DNA of 64,000 nucleotides from Oscillospiraceae bacterium (GCA_902760845.1 CACWHX010000003.1:1-64000), one strand, 5' to 3'; positions 48,928 to 59,472 are shown, counted from the stretch's first letter. The notes: generated by a model from the letters alone, not told the origin. Made by a program: numbers and translations.

Positions 48928-50265
48928 ATGAACAACAAAGAACTCAAAGACCTCAATCAGGCGATTGAGGCAAACGACAGCAACGAGCAGCAGGAGGCAC
49001 CGATCTGGCTGCACAGGGACACCATTGATGAGGTGCTGTTCTGTGAGGAATTCCTCTCAGAGCACCCCATGGTTCACATGAACCGCAAATTCTTCGGTGC
49101 AGACGGTTGGATCTCGGATGAAGGCAGCATCCGGAGTGAGATCTATCAGAAGCTCAAGCCGTATATCCATCATGGCCTTGCAAAGAAAATGCCGGCGCTG
49201 TTCGACGTGCTCAAATCCGAGGCCTATTGCGCTGCGCTCCCTGCCCATGAGGATCGCATCCATGTCGCAAACGGAACGCTGTTTGTGGACAGCGGACTTT
49301 CGGAGGAAAAAGAGGTCTGCGTCAGCCGACTTCCAGTGGCATATCTCCCCGATGCGCCGGAGCCGAAGCGATGGCTGCAGTTTCTCGGTGAGTTGCTGTA
49401 TCCGGAGGACATTCCGACGGTACAGGAGTATTTCGGCTACTGCCTCCTCCCCACCACGAGAGCGCAGAAGATGCTCATGATCATCGGCAAGGGTGGAGAG
49501 GGCAAATCCCGCATCGGCGTCGTACTTTCGGCGCTCTTTGGCGACAGCCTCTACGCCGGCAGCATCGCCAAGGTGGCGACGAACCGCTTTGCCAGAGCGG
49601 ATCTGGAGCACAAGCTCCTTCTGGTGGACGATGACATGAAGCTGGAGGCCCTGCCGGAGACGAACACCATCAAGGCGATCGTCACCTCCGAGATTCCGAT
49701 GGATCTGGAGCGCAAGGGCATCCAGAGCTATCAGGGCGCCATGTACGCAAGGCTGATCGGCTTCGGCAATGGATCGCTGAAATCACTCTACGACCGCAGC
49801 TATGGTTTCTACCGCAGACAGCTCATTTTGAAAACGAAGGACAGACCGGACAACCGCGAGGACGATCCGTATCTGTCCGAAAAGCTGCTGCAGGAGCTCG
49901 ACGGCATCTTTCTCTGGGCGCTGGAGGGATTGCGTCGTCTGATGGCAAACGGCTACAATTTTACGGTCAGCGAACGGGCAAAACGAAATCTGGATGAGAG
50001 CATCTATGAGAGCAACACCGTCAACGGCTTTCTGGAGTCTGAGGGCTACATCAAGATCGAGCCGGGTTTTTCCTGCAGCACGAAGGAGCTCTATGAGGTG
50101 TATCTGAATTGGTGCGAAGACAACGCATATCCGTCCATGAGCAAAGGCAGCTTTGTGCAGCAGATGGGCATGCAGGCAGCACAATACGGAATGGTTGGTT
50201 CCAACAATCTCTATGAGAACGGAAAGCGGCTGAGAGGGTATGAGGGCGTATGCCGTCTTGCGTAA
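48928..50265 (+). CDS. D5-like superfamily 3 helicase (phage/plasmid primase-associated)
   Basis: A 445-residue ATPase of the D5/P4-alpha helicase type. D5_N-like region at about 120-190; Walker A GKGGEGKSR near residue 190; Walker B LLLVDDDMK; then a C-terminal winged-helix-like segment (STKELYEVYLNWCEDN). It lacks a primase domain, so priming must come from elsewhere. The ATG at 48928 follows AAAGGAG. It probably unwinds DNA for replication of the element. Flanked on both sides by GTACG palindromes and by the aatatttga sequence. Confidence 0.85.
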   Translation: MNNKELKDLNQAIEANDSNEQQEAPIWLHRDTIDEVLFCEEFLSEHPMVHMNRKFFGADGWISDEGSIRSEIYQKLKPYIHHGLAKKMPALFDVLKSEAYCAALPAHEDRIHVANGTLFVDSGLSEEKEVCVSRLPVAYLPDAPEPKRWLQFLGELLYPEDIPTVQEYFGYCLLPTTRAQKMLMIIGKGGEGKSRIGVVLSALFGDSLYAGSIAKVATNRFARADLEHKLLLVDDDMKLEALPETNTIKAIVTSEIPMDLERKGIQSYQGAMYARLIGFGNGSLKSLYDRSYGFYRRQLILKTKDRPDNREDDPYLSEKLLQELDGIFLWALEGLRRLMANGYNFTVSERAKRNLDESIYESNTVNGFLESEGYIKIEPGFSCSTKELYEVYLNWCEDNAYPSMSKGSFVQQMGMQAAQYGMVGSNNLYENGKRLRGYEGVCRLA

Positions 50266-50268
50266 GCA

Positions 50269-50283
50269 GCGTACGAACGTACA
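50269..50283. repeat. GTACG palindrome, copy 3 (inverted)
   Basis: GCGTACGAACGTACA, the reverse complement of copies 1 and 2, begins 4 bp after the helicase stop. A second copy of the aatatttgacaactgccccc sequence follows at 50339. Confidence 0.85.
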
Positions 50284-50350
50284 CCCTCCCGGCGACTCCA
50301 TTTTTATTTGCATTGAGCTGCCAAAAACGTGAAATCGCAATATTTGACAA

Positions 50351-50390
50351 CTGCCCCCACTTTTTCAGCCAAGTGGGGGCAGATTCTGTT
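50351..50390 (+). terminator. Terminator after the helicase gene
   Basis: Arms ctgcccccactt (50351-50362) and aagtgggggcag (50371-50382), then attctgttttt. The left arm is part of the sequence also found at 48657. Confidence 0.8.
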
Positions 50391-50405
50391 TTTGGAGGTG
50401 ATCTT

Positions 50406-50630
50406 ATGCTGAAACATCTGTCTGCCAAGCAGGCCGCAGCCGTTCATTCTCTCGCGAAAAAGCACTGCTGCAACTGTGACGACGGAATCTGTCTGCTCAT
50501 GGAAGCGCCCTGTGCGCAAATCCGCTCACAGAAGATTGTCTGCCGGTTTTTCGCTGAAGCTGTCTTGCCGGCAGACGCCAAACTCTGTCATGAAATCTGT
50601 CAAAACGAAACGGAGGATTTATTACAGTGA
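50406..50630 (+). CDS. Cysteine-rich VLP-domain protein
   Basis: A 74-residue protein matching the Cys_rich_VLP family of clostridial mobilizable elements: KQAAAVHSLAKKHCCNCDDG, ICLLMEAPCAQ, VCRFFAEAVLPAD. The Cys pattern suggests zinc binding. GGAGGTGAT precedes the ATG. Its stop overlaps the ParM-like GTG by 4 bp. Function unknown. Confidence 0.82.
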   Translation: MLKHLSAKQAAAVHSLAKKHCCNCDDGICLLMEAPCAQIRSQKIVCRFFAEAVLPADAKLCHEICQNETEDLLQ

Positions 50631-51550
50631 AAGATTTCAACGGAATCAAAATCATTGGGGTTGACCACGGCTACGGGAACATCAAGACCGCAAGCCACTG
50701 TTTTCCCGCCGGCGTGGTCGGCCACGACACCGAGCCCCTCTTTACCAAGGATCTTCTGGTATATGAGGGGCGCTACTATCTCATTGGAGAAGGTCACAAG
50801 GAATTCCTGCCGGAGAAGATGCAGGACGAGGATTATTACATTCTCACCCTCGCCGCCATTGCCATGGAGCTGCACGATGCCGGGCTTGCGGAGGCGGACG
50901 TCCACATCGCCGCCGGTCTGCCTCTCAACTGGGTCAGCGGCCAAAAGGAGCAGTTTAAGGCATACCTGCTGAAAAACGAGGAAGTGCACTTCGTGTTCAA
51001 GAAGGTGGCGTACCACGTCCGCATCGTTGGCGCAGACGTATTTCCGCAGGGGTTCTCTGCGGTAGCAGATCGGCTGGGTTCGTTCAAGGGCGTGACGCTG
51101 CTGGCGGACATCGGAAACGGCACGATGAATCTGCTCTATCTCCGAAACGGCAAGCCGGATTCCCTCGCCATGTTCACAGAGAAGTTCGGCACACAGCAAT
51201 GTGTGCAGGCGATTCGAGCAGCTTTTATGGATCGGTATCATACGACCATCGACGATTTCACTATCCAGGAGGTGCTGCGCACCGGCAAGGCGGAAATCCA
51301 GAAAGAGTATCTGGAGCTGATGGCCGCTGTCGCACAGCAGTATGTCGCGCAGATCTTCCAGCGCCTGCGGGAGCATGAGTACAACTCGGCGCTGATGCAG
51401 CTCTATGTGGTCGGCGGCGGCGGATGTCTCATCCGCAACTTCGGCAAATACGATCGCCGCCGTGTCACAATCCTCGACGACATCTGCGCCACAGCAAAAG
51501 GCTATGAGTATCTCGCCGAGCGGTATCTGAAGAAAGGAGTGAAATTATGA
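50627..51550 (+). CDS. ParM/StbA-like actin-type segregation ATPase
   Basis: A 307-residue actin-fold protein. Phosphate-1 loop IGVDHGYGNIKT, connect/phosphate-2 region LLADIGNGTMNLLYL, adenosine motif LYVVGGGGCLIRNF. This is the StbA/ParM-like family of plasmids and integrative elements, whose filaments push DNA copies apart. It uses GTG 50627 with CGGAGG. It is followed, with a 4-bp overlap, by a small gene in the position of ParR. Its presence implies that the element exists for some time as a circular replicon. Confidence 0.85.
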   Translation: MKDFNGIKIIGVDHGYGNIKTASHCFPAGVVGHDTEPLFTKDLLVYEGRYYLIGEGHKEFLPEKMQDEDYYILTLAAIAMELHDAGLAEADVHIAAGLPLNWVSGQKEQFKAYLLKNEEVHFVFKKVAYHVRIVGADVFPQGFSAVADRLGSFKGVTLLADIGNGTMNLLYLRNGKPDSLAMFTEKFGTQQCVQAIRAAFMDRYHTTIDDFTIQEVLRTGKAEIQKEYLELMAAVAQQYVAQIFQRLREHEYNSALMQLYVVGGGGCLIRNFGKYDRRRVTILDDICATAKGYEYLAERYLKKGVKL

Positions 51551-51840
51551 CTATTCGCTATCAGAAGCTTCGGTTCAATCTGGACAAGGAACGCGGCCAG
51601 GAGGCGTGGAACATCCTGCAAAGCGTTCCCGGGTCCCGGAACGCCTATATCCTCGACGCTGTGTGTGCATATGCCAGGCAGCTGACACAGGAGGAAGCCT
51701 GCGCTGCCTTCCGGCAGCAGATCCTCGGCGTGATTCGGGCGGAACTCTCTTCTCAGCCGGTGAAGCCGCAGCCGAAGGACGTTGCGTCTGCTGATGAAGA
51801 CGACACAGCGTTGGATAATTTCCTTGAAAGCGCATTTTGA
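51547..51840 (+). CDS. ParR-like adaptor (putative)
   Basis: A 97-residue protein: a basic beta/helix start (TIRYQKLRFNLDKERGQEAW), an RNAYILDAVCAYARQ helix like ribbon-helix-helix proteins, and an acidic C-terminal tail (DEDDTALDNFLESAF) suited to binding ParM filaments. The 4-bp overlap with parM supports the ParR assignment. The centromere-like DNA could be the palindromes near 48.8 kb or the region after the stop; not resolved. Confidence 0.7.
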   Translation: MTIRYQKLRFNLDKERGQEAWNILQSVPGSRNAYILDAVCAYARQLTQEEACAAFRQQILGVIRAELSSQPVKPQPKDVASADEDDTALDNFLESAF

Positions 51841-51966
51841 CCGTCAACTAAAGAGAAAAGCGACCAGCATGTACCAGTCAAATTCTGCCCAAAGTGGAAC
51901 CAATCGAAACTGCCTCATGATTCCCGTACCGTCAAAAGGTATGGAAAATGACACCCGCGGGGAAAA

Positions 51967-52048
51967 GGGCGTTTTTCTTGCGCCCAAGGACACCCGGAAA
52001 ACGGTGTCTGTCACCGTAGCAAGCAGGGAACTTGTATGGCAAGTTCCC
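51967..52048 (+). other. oriT-like hairpin region
   Basis: Upstream of the mobilization genes four inverted repeats occur in 82 bp: gggcg/cgccc (51967-51985), gacacc/ggtgtc (51989-52008), acggtg/caccgt (52001-52017) and gggaacttg/caagttccc (52026-52048). This arrangement before a MobC-like and a relaxase gene is typical of transfer origins. The nick site cannot be fixed from sequence alone. Confidence 0.6.
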
Positions 52049-52116
52049 GCTTCCCGCCGAGGGGGGCGGCGGCATTTCAATGGGCTCCGCCCCCTGACCC
52101 CCGGAAAGGAGGATGT

Positions 52117-52395
52117 ATGGAATCCAGAACCACCAGTATCTATACCCGCGTGACGCCGCAGGAAAAGCAGAAGATGGCCCGCACCGCAAAACGGTGCGGG
52201 CTTTCTCTTTCGGAGTACATCCGTCAGCGCTGTCTCGGCTACGCGCCGCGGGAGCTGCCGTCAGAGGATCTCTACTGGCTCTGTGAATATCTGCGGGACT
52301 GTCAGGCAAACGCCACGGAGCAGGATGCCGAGCTTATCCGCGGTATGCTGCAGCAAATCCGGGAGCTGCTGATCCTGCCGGGGAGGGATGCGTGA
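52117..52395 (+). CDS. MobC-like relaxosome accessory protein
   Basis: A 92-residue ribbon-helix-helix type protein: TTSIYTRVTPQEKQKMARTAKRCGLSLSEYIRQRC (read in blocks), then a helical C-terminus. Such proteins bind oriT and assist the relaxase. AAAGGAGG precedes the ATG at 52117. Its stop overlaps the relaxase start. Confidence 0.82.
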   Translation: MESRTTSIYTRVTPQEKQKMARTAKRCGLSLSEYIRQRCLGYAPRELPSEDLYWLCEYLRDCQANATEQDAELIRGMLQQIRELLILPGRDA

Positions 52396-53774
52396 TGGCG
52401 ACCACAGGCTTCTGGCCGGTCAAGGGATCATTGAAGGCTGTCATCCATTATGCCGACAACCCGGACAAGACCACGAACCGGAAGTTCCTCGATCGGGATC
52501 TGGCCGACGCGCTCCAATACGTGGAGAACGACGCCAAGACGGACGAAAAGCTCTTTGTCTCCGCGATCAACTGCGATCCAGAGACCGCCTATGAGGACAT
52601 GACCGCCACCAAGGCACGCTTCGGAAAGCATGGCGGCAACGTCGCCTACCACGGCTACCAGAGCTTCCGTCCCGGCGAGGTCACGCCGGAGGAATGCCAC
52701 CGCATTGGTCTGCGAACCGCAAGGGAGATGTGGGGCGATCAGTATGAGATCGTTGTTACGACGCACCTCAACACGGACTCGCTGCACAACCACTTTGTGG
52801 TGAACTCCGTCTCGTTCAAGACCGGGCGGAAGTATGAGAACCACATCCGCGATCACATCCGGCTGCGGGAGATCTCCGACCGCCTCTGCCGGGAGCACGC
52901 GCTCTCCGTTCTGGAGGGCGCGTCCTTTTACGGCGGAGAGAAGGGCGCATACTGGGCGCGGAAGAGCGGTCAGCCGACGCACCGGGACATTTTGAAAGCC
53001 GATGTGGAGTACGCCCTGGAGTATTCCGACACCTGGAGGCGCTTCTGGGATCACCTGAGAACCAAGGGCTACGAGATCGACTACGAGCGCAGGTCTCTGA
53101 GAGCGCCGAGCTGGGGACGCGCTGTTCGTCTGGATCGGCTGGGCTACCCGGATGATGTGATCGAAGCGCGGTTAAAGCCGCACCGTGAGAACATCCGGTT
53201 CTTTCACATCGCCAACGCCCACCTGCCGTATCGTCCCAAGCGCTTTCCGCTGCTGGAGCTGGATCAGCAGATCGCGCATACGATGCACCCCGCCCACAGC
53301 GCCGGCGAGGTCTGGGTGAGCCTGCTGTTCTTCCTGATTACGCGCGTTGCCGGATTGACCGGTCCGGAGGCTGAAGAGGTACGCTGCCGTCCGCTCTCCC
53401 CGGAGATGCGCATGGAGGCGGCAAAGCTCGACCGGTACGATCAGCAGGTGCGCCTGCTGGCAAAGAACGAAATCGAGACGGATACCCAGCTGCGCGCCTT
53501 CATCGGCGAGACGCAGCAGCAGATCGCCGACCTCGAAGCGCAGCGGCAGGGCGTTCGCAACAAGCTCCGCAGAGCAACCGACCCGGAGGAGCGGGAGCGA
53601 TTAAAGCAGCAGAGCAGTGCGCTCACGCAGCAGATGAAACCGCTCCGGAAAGATCTGAAAACCGCAAGGGACATCGAGGCGCAGATCCCGGTCATGCAGC
53701 AGACCCTTGAGACCGAGCGGAAGATGGAAACCCAGGCGCTTCAGCGGGAACGAAACCGCAGCTGGGAGCGCTGA
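52395..53774 (+). CDS. MobP/VirD2-family relaxase (PF03432)
   Basis: A 459-residue relaxase. N-terminal nuclease domain: candidate catalytic Tyr in the first 40-80 residues, THLNTDSLHNHFVVNSVS as the three-His metal motif. From ~380 on it forms a long coiled coil (QQQIADLEAQRQGVRNKL onward). The ATG at 52395 is used; a GTG three bases earlier is equally possible. It nicks oriT and leads the strand in conjugative transfer. No type IV secretion genes are in the window, so the element is mobilizable rather than self-transmissible, unless genes lie elsewhere. Confidence 0.88.
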   Translation: MATTGFWPVKGSLKAVIHYADNPDKTTNRKFLDRDLADALQYVENDAKTDEKLFVSAINCDPETAYEDMTATKARFGKHGGNVAYHGYQSFRPGEVTPEECHRIGLRTAREMWGDQYEIVVTTHLNTDSLHNHFVVNSVSFKTGRKYENHIRDHIRLREISDRLCREHALSVLEGASFYGGEKGAYWARKSGQPTHRDILKADVEYALEYSDTWRRFWDHLRTKGYEIDYERRSLRAPSWGRAVRLDRLGYPDDVIEARLKPHRENIRFFHIANAHLPYRPKRFPLLELDQQIAHTMHPAHSAGEVWVSLLFFLITRVAGLTGPEAEEVRCRPLSPEMRMEAAKLDRYDQQVRLLAKNEIETDTQLRAFIGETQQQIADLEAQRQGVRNKLRRATDPEERERLKQQSSALTQQMKPLRKDLKTARDIEAQIPVMQQTLETERKMETQALQRERNRSWER

Positions 53775-53815
53775 AAAACATGTTAATGAGAACAAAATGA
53801 AAAAGGAGAAACACC

Positions 53816-54652
53816 ATGCAAGCAATCTACATTCCCATTCAGAGCCTGCACCCCTTTGAGGGGCATCCCTACAAGGTGCAGGACAACGACGAAATGAATC
53901 GCCTCATCGAGAGCATTCAGGAACAGGGCGTCCTCACGCCGCTGATCGTCCGTCCGCTGGAGGACACCGCAGCGGAATACGAGGTCATCTCCGGTCACCG
54001 GAGACTCCGGGCAGCTCAAAAGGCAGGGCTCAAGGAAGTCCCTGCCTTTATTCATGCCGTGAACCGCGATGAGGCCGCCATCCAGCTGGTGGACAGCAAC
54101 CTCCATCGGGAGCAAATCCTCCCGAGTGAGAAAGCGTTCGCCTACAAAATGAAGCTGGACGCCATGAACCGGCAGGGACAGCGCACCTTTTCCCAAGTTG
54201 GGAAAAGGTTGAACAGCTATGAGGAGATGGCAGAGCAGACCGGTGACAGTCGAAACCAAATCCACCGTTACATCCGCCTGACCCATCTGCTGCCCGGTCT
54301 GCTGGATTTAGTGGACGAGGGCCGCATCGCCTTTACTGTCGGCGTGGAGCTGTCGTATCTCACAATCGAGGAACAGCGCATCGTGCTGGACACCATTGCG
54401 CTCTATGACTGCACGCCGTCCTATTCGCAGGCCTGCCGGATGCACCGGGAGAGCGAAGCCGGCGGTGTGCGCAATCGCATCGATGCAATCTTGTCGGAGG
54501 AAAAGCCCAATCAAAGGGAAAAGGTCAGCTTTCAATATGCTGATCTCAAGAAATACTTCCCTTCAAGCTATACGCCAAAGCAGATTTCCGATGCAATCCT
54601 GCGTTTGGTGGAAGCCGACTATCGCCGGAGGAGGGATCGAGGTGCAAGATAA
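53816..54652 (+). CDS. ParB/RepB/Spo0J-family DNA-binding protein
   Basis: A 278-residue ParB-like protein: ParB N domain (IQSLHPFEGHPYKV, VISGHRRLRAAQKAG with the CTPase-type GHRR motif), helix-turn-helix around SYEEMAEQTGDSRNQIHRYIR, and a variable C-terminus. Related proteins are common on clostridial integrative elements without a ParA. Possible roles are regulation or stabilisation of the element. AAAAGGAG precedes the ATG. Confidence 0.86.
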   Translation: MQAIYIPIQSLHPFEGHPYKVQDNDEMNRLIESIQEQGVLTPLIVRPLEDTAAEYEVISGHRRLRAAQKAGLKEVPAFIHAVNRDEAAIQLVDSNLHREQILPSEKAFAYKMKLDAMNRQGQRTFSQVGKRLNSYEEMAEQTGDSRNQIHRYIRLTHLLPGLLDLVDEGRIAFTVGVELSYLTIEEQRIVLDTIALYDCTPSYSQACRMHRESEAGGVRNRIDAILSEEKPNQREKVSFQYADLKKYFPSSYTPKQISDAILRLVEADYRRRRDRGAR

Positions 54653-54809
54653 CATGAATATGGCCGCTTATGTGGAAGTTCCCGAATCTGACCTGTTTTC
54701 TGTTGACGATGGCCGCACTGTCTACGATGTGAGAACCTTCTACTGCGATAAAGGCAGGCAAAGCATGCTGGAGCAGATCATGCTGCTCCTGAAAACGCAA
54801 ATTACCTGA
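54642..54809 (+). CDS. TnpW-like small transposon protein
   Basis: A 55-residue protein from GTG 54642 (GGAGGAGGG upstream), overlapping the parB end. Sequence VEVPESDLFSVDDG, then TVYDVRTFYCDKGRQSMLEQI. The pattern of a short beta unit followed by an amphipathic helix recalls TnpW-type proteins preceding TnpX recombinases. Assignment is tentative. Confidence 0.5.
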   Translation: MQDNMNMAAYVEVPESDLFSVDDGRTVYDVRTFYCDKGRQSMLEQIMLLLKTQIT

Positions 54810-54830
54810 CGGTACATTTGCACAATCATG

Positions 54831-56580
<1,750 letters not shown>

Positions 56581-56585
56581 AGCGA

Positions 56586-56619
56586 AAGGGTGCAGTCCTC
56601 TTTCAAGAACTGCACCCTT
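56586..56619 (+). terminator. Terminator of the recombinase gene
   Basis: Arms aagggtgcagt (56586-56596) and actgcaccctt (56609-56619) lie directly after the stop codon. Confidence 0.8.
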
Positions 56620-56673
56620 CCTCACAAGGAAAAGTATCCTTATGACCTGAATCCGTTGAGATTCCGACGTTTT

Positions 56674-56750
56674 TGGCACCCCCGACGCGATTCGAACGCG
56701 TGGCCTTTCGCTTAGGAGGCGAACGCTCTGTCCAGCTGAGCTACGGAGGC
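56674..56750 (-). tRNA. tRNA-Arg (anticodon CCU)
   Basis: The minus strand gives a complete cloverleaf of 77 nt with encoded CCA. Acceptor GCCTCCG pairs with CGGGGGT (G-T pairs allowed), anticodon stem TTCGC/GCGAA encloses loop CTCCTAA (anticodon CCT), and the T arm is ACGCG-TTCGAAT-CGCGT. It reads AGG codons. Its 3' end faces the mobile element 54 bp away. A TTGACA promoter lies upstream. Confidence 0.95.
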
Positions 56751-56776
56751 GTATGTGCGAATGTATTTGCCACGAC

Positions 56777-56805
56777 ATTTTACCGCAAACGGGCTTTGCT
56801 GTCAA
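56777..56805 (-). promoter_or_regulatory. Sigma-A promoter of tRNA-Arg
   Basis: The minus strand has TTGACA (56800-56805), 17 bp, TAAAAT (56777-56782), about 20 bp from the tRNA 5' end. Confidence 0.8.
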
Positions 56806-56866
56806 CGGCAAAATATCATCGGCGCTTTGCCGAGAGACCCATCCCAGCTGAGAAAGGATGATACGA

Positions 56867-57760
56867 ATGAAATTTCTGAAACGGGCGACGCCCCTTCTGC
56901 TGGCGTTCTGTCTGCTCGCGGGCGTCCTGTCCGCCGCGGCCGTCGATGTCGGCGAGACGCGCACGGCCATCGGCGCGGATCTGACAGCCGACCAGATCGA
57001 CACCGTATATAAGACCTTCGGCATCGACCGCGGCAGCGTCACGGAGCTGACCGTTACGAACGCGGACGAGCGGCAGTATCTGGAGGGCGTGGTGAGCGAA
57101 TCCGTCATCGGCACGCACGCAATTTCCTGCGTGTATGTGGAGGTGCTGCCGGCGGGCGAGAGCATCACCGTCTCCACCTCGCACATCACCTACTGCACGA
57201 GCCAGATGTATATCAGCGCGCTCGCGACGGCCGGCATCACGGACGCGAAGGTCATCGTCGCGGCGCCGTTCGACGTGTCCGGCACGGCGGCGCTCACGGG
57301 CATCTACAAGGCGTATGAGAGCATCACCGGCGAGCCGCTGGACGAGACGGCCAAGGAGGTCAGCTCGCAGGAGCTCGCGGTCACCTCGGAGCTGGCGCAG
57401 GAGATCGGCGAATATGACTCCGTGGAGATCGTGAACCAGCTGAAGCTGATCCTGGACGAGACCGTGAACATGACCGACGACGAGCTGCGCGAGCAGATCA
57501 TCGAGATTGCGAAGGAATATGACGTGGAGCTGTCGGACAATCAGATCAACCAGCTCATCCAGCTCTGCCGCGCCATGGAAAAGCTCGACTCCAGCGAGCT
57601 GCTGGAGAAGGTGCAGGCGATTCAGGAGACGCTGCGGCAGCTTGCCGGCGCGAAGGAGAGGCTCTCCGGCTTCACCGGCACGGTGCAGGAAATCGCGCAT
57701 CAGGTCGTGGAGGCCATCGGCAACTTCTTCAACCGGTTGGTGGAGTTGTTTAAGAAGTAA
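56867..57760 (+). CDS. DUF1002 family exported protein
   Basis: A 297-residue protein with a signal peptide (LKRATPLLLAFCLLAGVLSAAA) and the DUF1002 body (IGADLTADQIDTVYKTFGI, NADERQYLEG, THAISCVYVEVLPAG, TYCTSQMYISALATAGITDAKVIVAAPF read in blocks). YpuA of Bacillus is a relative of unknown function. The C-terminal 150 residues are helical with coiled-coil character. ATG 56867 is preferred to the ATG at 56858 by spacing from AAAGGA. Confidence 0.85.
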   Translation: MKFLKRATPLLLAFCLLAGVLSAAAVDVGETRTAIGADLTADQIDTVYKTFGIDRGSVTELTVTNADERQYLEGVVSESVIGTHAISCVYVEVLPAGESITVSTSHITYCTSQMYISALATAGITDAKVIVAAPFDVSGTAALTGIYKAYESITGEPLDETAKEVSSQELAVTSELAQEIGEYDSVEIVNQLKLILDETVNMTDDELREQIIEIAKEYDVELSDNQINQLIQLCRAMEKLDSSELLEKVQAIQETLRQLAGAKERLSGFTGTVQEIAHQVVEAIGNFFNRLVELFKK

Positions 57761-58182
57761 GGATAAGTGCAATATACGGCATGTAGCTGGCGCGGCAAAT
57801 TTGCCGCGCCAGCTGTGTATTGCAAGTTGTGTATTGTGGTGCGGATGTTGGTGCGGTGCTGGATTGGAGCTGGTGTCCTCGTTAAGATACCGTAGTTGGC
57901 TGAACGCGGTGCAGGTGTTCCACCCGCTTTCTTTTCAGCGCGAAAAGAAAGCCGGTGGAGCCGGAAAGAAACGCTGAGGGGTGCGGAGGTAGGCATCGCT
58001 TCTTCCGGAACCGCGCCTGCGTGTGGAGTGACCGGTACGAGCGGCGCAAGTGCGCCGCCGCGCTGCGGGGTGTGGGATACGCGGCTTGGCTTGTTCTGCG
58101 ACAAAATGAACAAACCCCGGATGCTCGCATCCGGGGTTCGTTCAATAGAGAGGAGAATATAAAGAGGAGTGAAGCAAGCAAA
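57761..58182. other. Non-coding palindrome-rich stretch
   Basis: 420 bp without a credible gene. It contains a 15-bp perfect palindrome (agctggcgcggcaaa and its complement, 57785-57814), a ctttctttt-cagcgcg-aaaagaaag hairpin (57929-57954), a gcggcgc/gcgccgc hairpin near 58042 and a terminator-like hairpin aaccccggatg/catccggggtt (58113-58138) that probably ends the minus-strand protease gene. Confidence 0.6.
58113..58138 (-). terminator. Terminator of the HtrA-like gene
   Basis: Perfect 11-bp arms aaccccggatg and catccggggtt with a CTCG loop; the minus strand continues TTTGTTCATTTT. Confidence 0.75.
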
Positions 58183-59472
58183 TCAATAGATGTCGTTCGT
58201 GTCCATCAGCGTCACGGTGACATCGAACGTCTTACCGCCGCGGTAGAGCGTCAGCGTGAGCGTATCGCCCACCTGCATGCCGTCCTTGATGGCGTTGACA
58301 TCATAGGTGGTGGAGACCGGCTCGCCGTTCACGGCGACAAGAATGTCGCCCGACTGCACGCCCTGCGCCTCCGCGTCAGAGCCGGCGGCCACGCTCTCGA
58401 TATACAGCCCGCTCGGCAGGCCGTAATACTCCATTGCGGAGGACTCGATCGGTCCGATCGTGATGCCGATGGACGGCCGGCCGGAAACGCGGCCCTCCGC
58501 GAGCAGCGCGTCCACCACCGGGCGGACAGAGCTGGTCGGGATGGCGAAGCCGATGCCCTCCACGCCGTTGCGCGAGGCGGCCTTCATGTTGGTGATGCCG
58601 ATGACCTGCCCGTAGATGTTGATGAGCGGGCCGCCGGAGTTGCCCTCGTTGATGGCGGCGTTCGTCTGAATGAGCGTCATCATGTGGCCGGCATAGGTCA
58701 CGTCTCGGTTAATGGCGGAGACGATGCCGTCCGTCATCGTGCCGTAAAGGTCCTGTCCCAAGGGGTTGCCGATGGCGATGACGCGGTCGCCCACGAGCAG
58801 ACCGGAGGAATCGCCAAATTCTGCGGCGGTCAGCCCCTGCGCGTCGATCTTCAAAACCGCGAGGTCGCTGATCGAATCCATGCCGACGAGTTTGGCGTCA
58901 TACGTCGAGCCGTCCGCCAGAAGCGTTACGGTCACGGCGGAGCCGCCGTCCAGGACATGGGTGTTGGTGATGAGATAGCCGTCCGACGTGAGGATCACGC
59001 CGGTGCCGAGACTGTACTGCCCGTTGGTCAGCGTCGTGCGAATGGCGACGACCGATGGCAGACATCTGGCGTAGATCTCCTGCAGGGAGAGCGCGTCGCC
59101 CCCCGGCACGGCCTGCAGCGTCATGTGAACGCCGGCGTCGGTCGCGGCTGCGGGAATGGTGTTTTTGCCGTCGGCGCCGGACTGCGTCTGTCCCGGCTGC
59201 GGGATCGTGAAAACGCCCTGATCCGGCTGCGCGGGAAGCGTTCGTCCCCGGCTGCCGCCGGCGAACGCATAGGCCGAGGCGATGATGAGCACGATCACGC
59301 CGATCACCAGCATGATGATCTTCGTGCGCGAGCGCTTCTTTTTCGTCTGCTCCGCCTCCTGCGTCCAGAACGGGTCGGAATAGTAGCCCTCGCCGCCGGA
59401 CGCGCCGCGCTGCGGCTGTTCCCCGTCTGTGCTGCCGGTCTGATACCAGCCGCTCTGTTCGTCGTCATACAT
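58183..59472 (-). CDS. HtrA/DegP-like membrane-anchored serine protease with PDZ domain
   Basis: A 429-residue S1C protease. A cytosolic Gln/Gly/Glu-rich head (1-50) precedes one transmembrane helix (IIMLVIGVIVLIIASAYAFAG), then a linker and the protease domain with the triad His (ITNTHVLDG), Asp (SISDLAVLKID) and Ser (NEGNSGGPLIN). One PDZ domain follows (GLYIESVAAGSDAEAQGVQSGDIL, read in blocks). It degrades or chaperones misfolded exported proteins. GGAGGG precedes ATG 59472. It lies downstream of an envelope-type two-component system on the same strand, a common pairing. Confidence 0.92.
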   Translation of the reverse strand: MYDDEQSGWYQTGSTDGEQPQRGASGGEGYYSDPFWTQEAEQTKKKRSRTKIIMLVIGVIVLIIASAYAFAGGSRGRTLPAQPDQGVFTIPQPGQTQSGADGKNTIPAAATDAGVHMTLQAVPGGDALSLQEIYARCLPSVVAIRTTLTNGQYSLGTGVILTSDGYLITNTHVLDGGSAVTVTLLADGSTYDAKLVGMDSISDLAVLKIDAQGLTAAEFGDSSGLLVGDRVIAIGNPLGQDLYGTMTDGIVSAINRDVTYAGHMMTLIQTNAAINEGNSGGPLINIYGQVIGITNMKAASRNGVEGIGFAIPTSSVRPVVDALLAEGRVSGRPSIGITIGPIESSAMEYYGLPSGLYIESVAAGSDAEAQGVQSGDILVAVNGEPVSTTYDVNAIKDGMQVGDTLTLTLYRGGKTFDVTVTLMDTNDIY

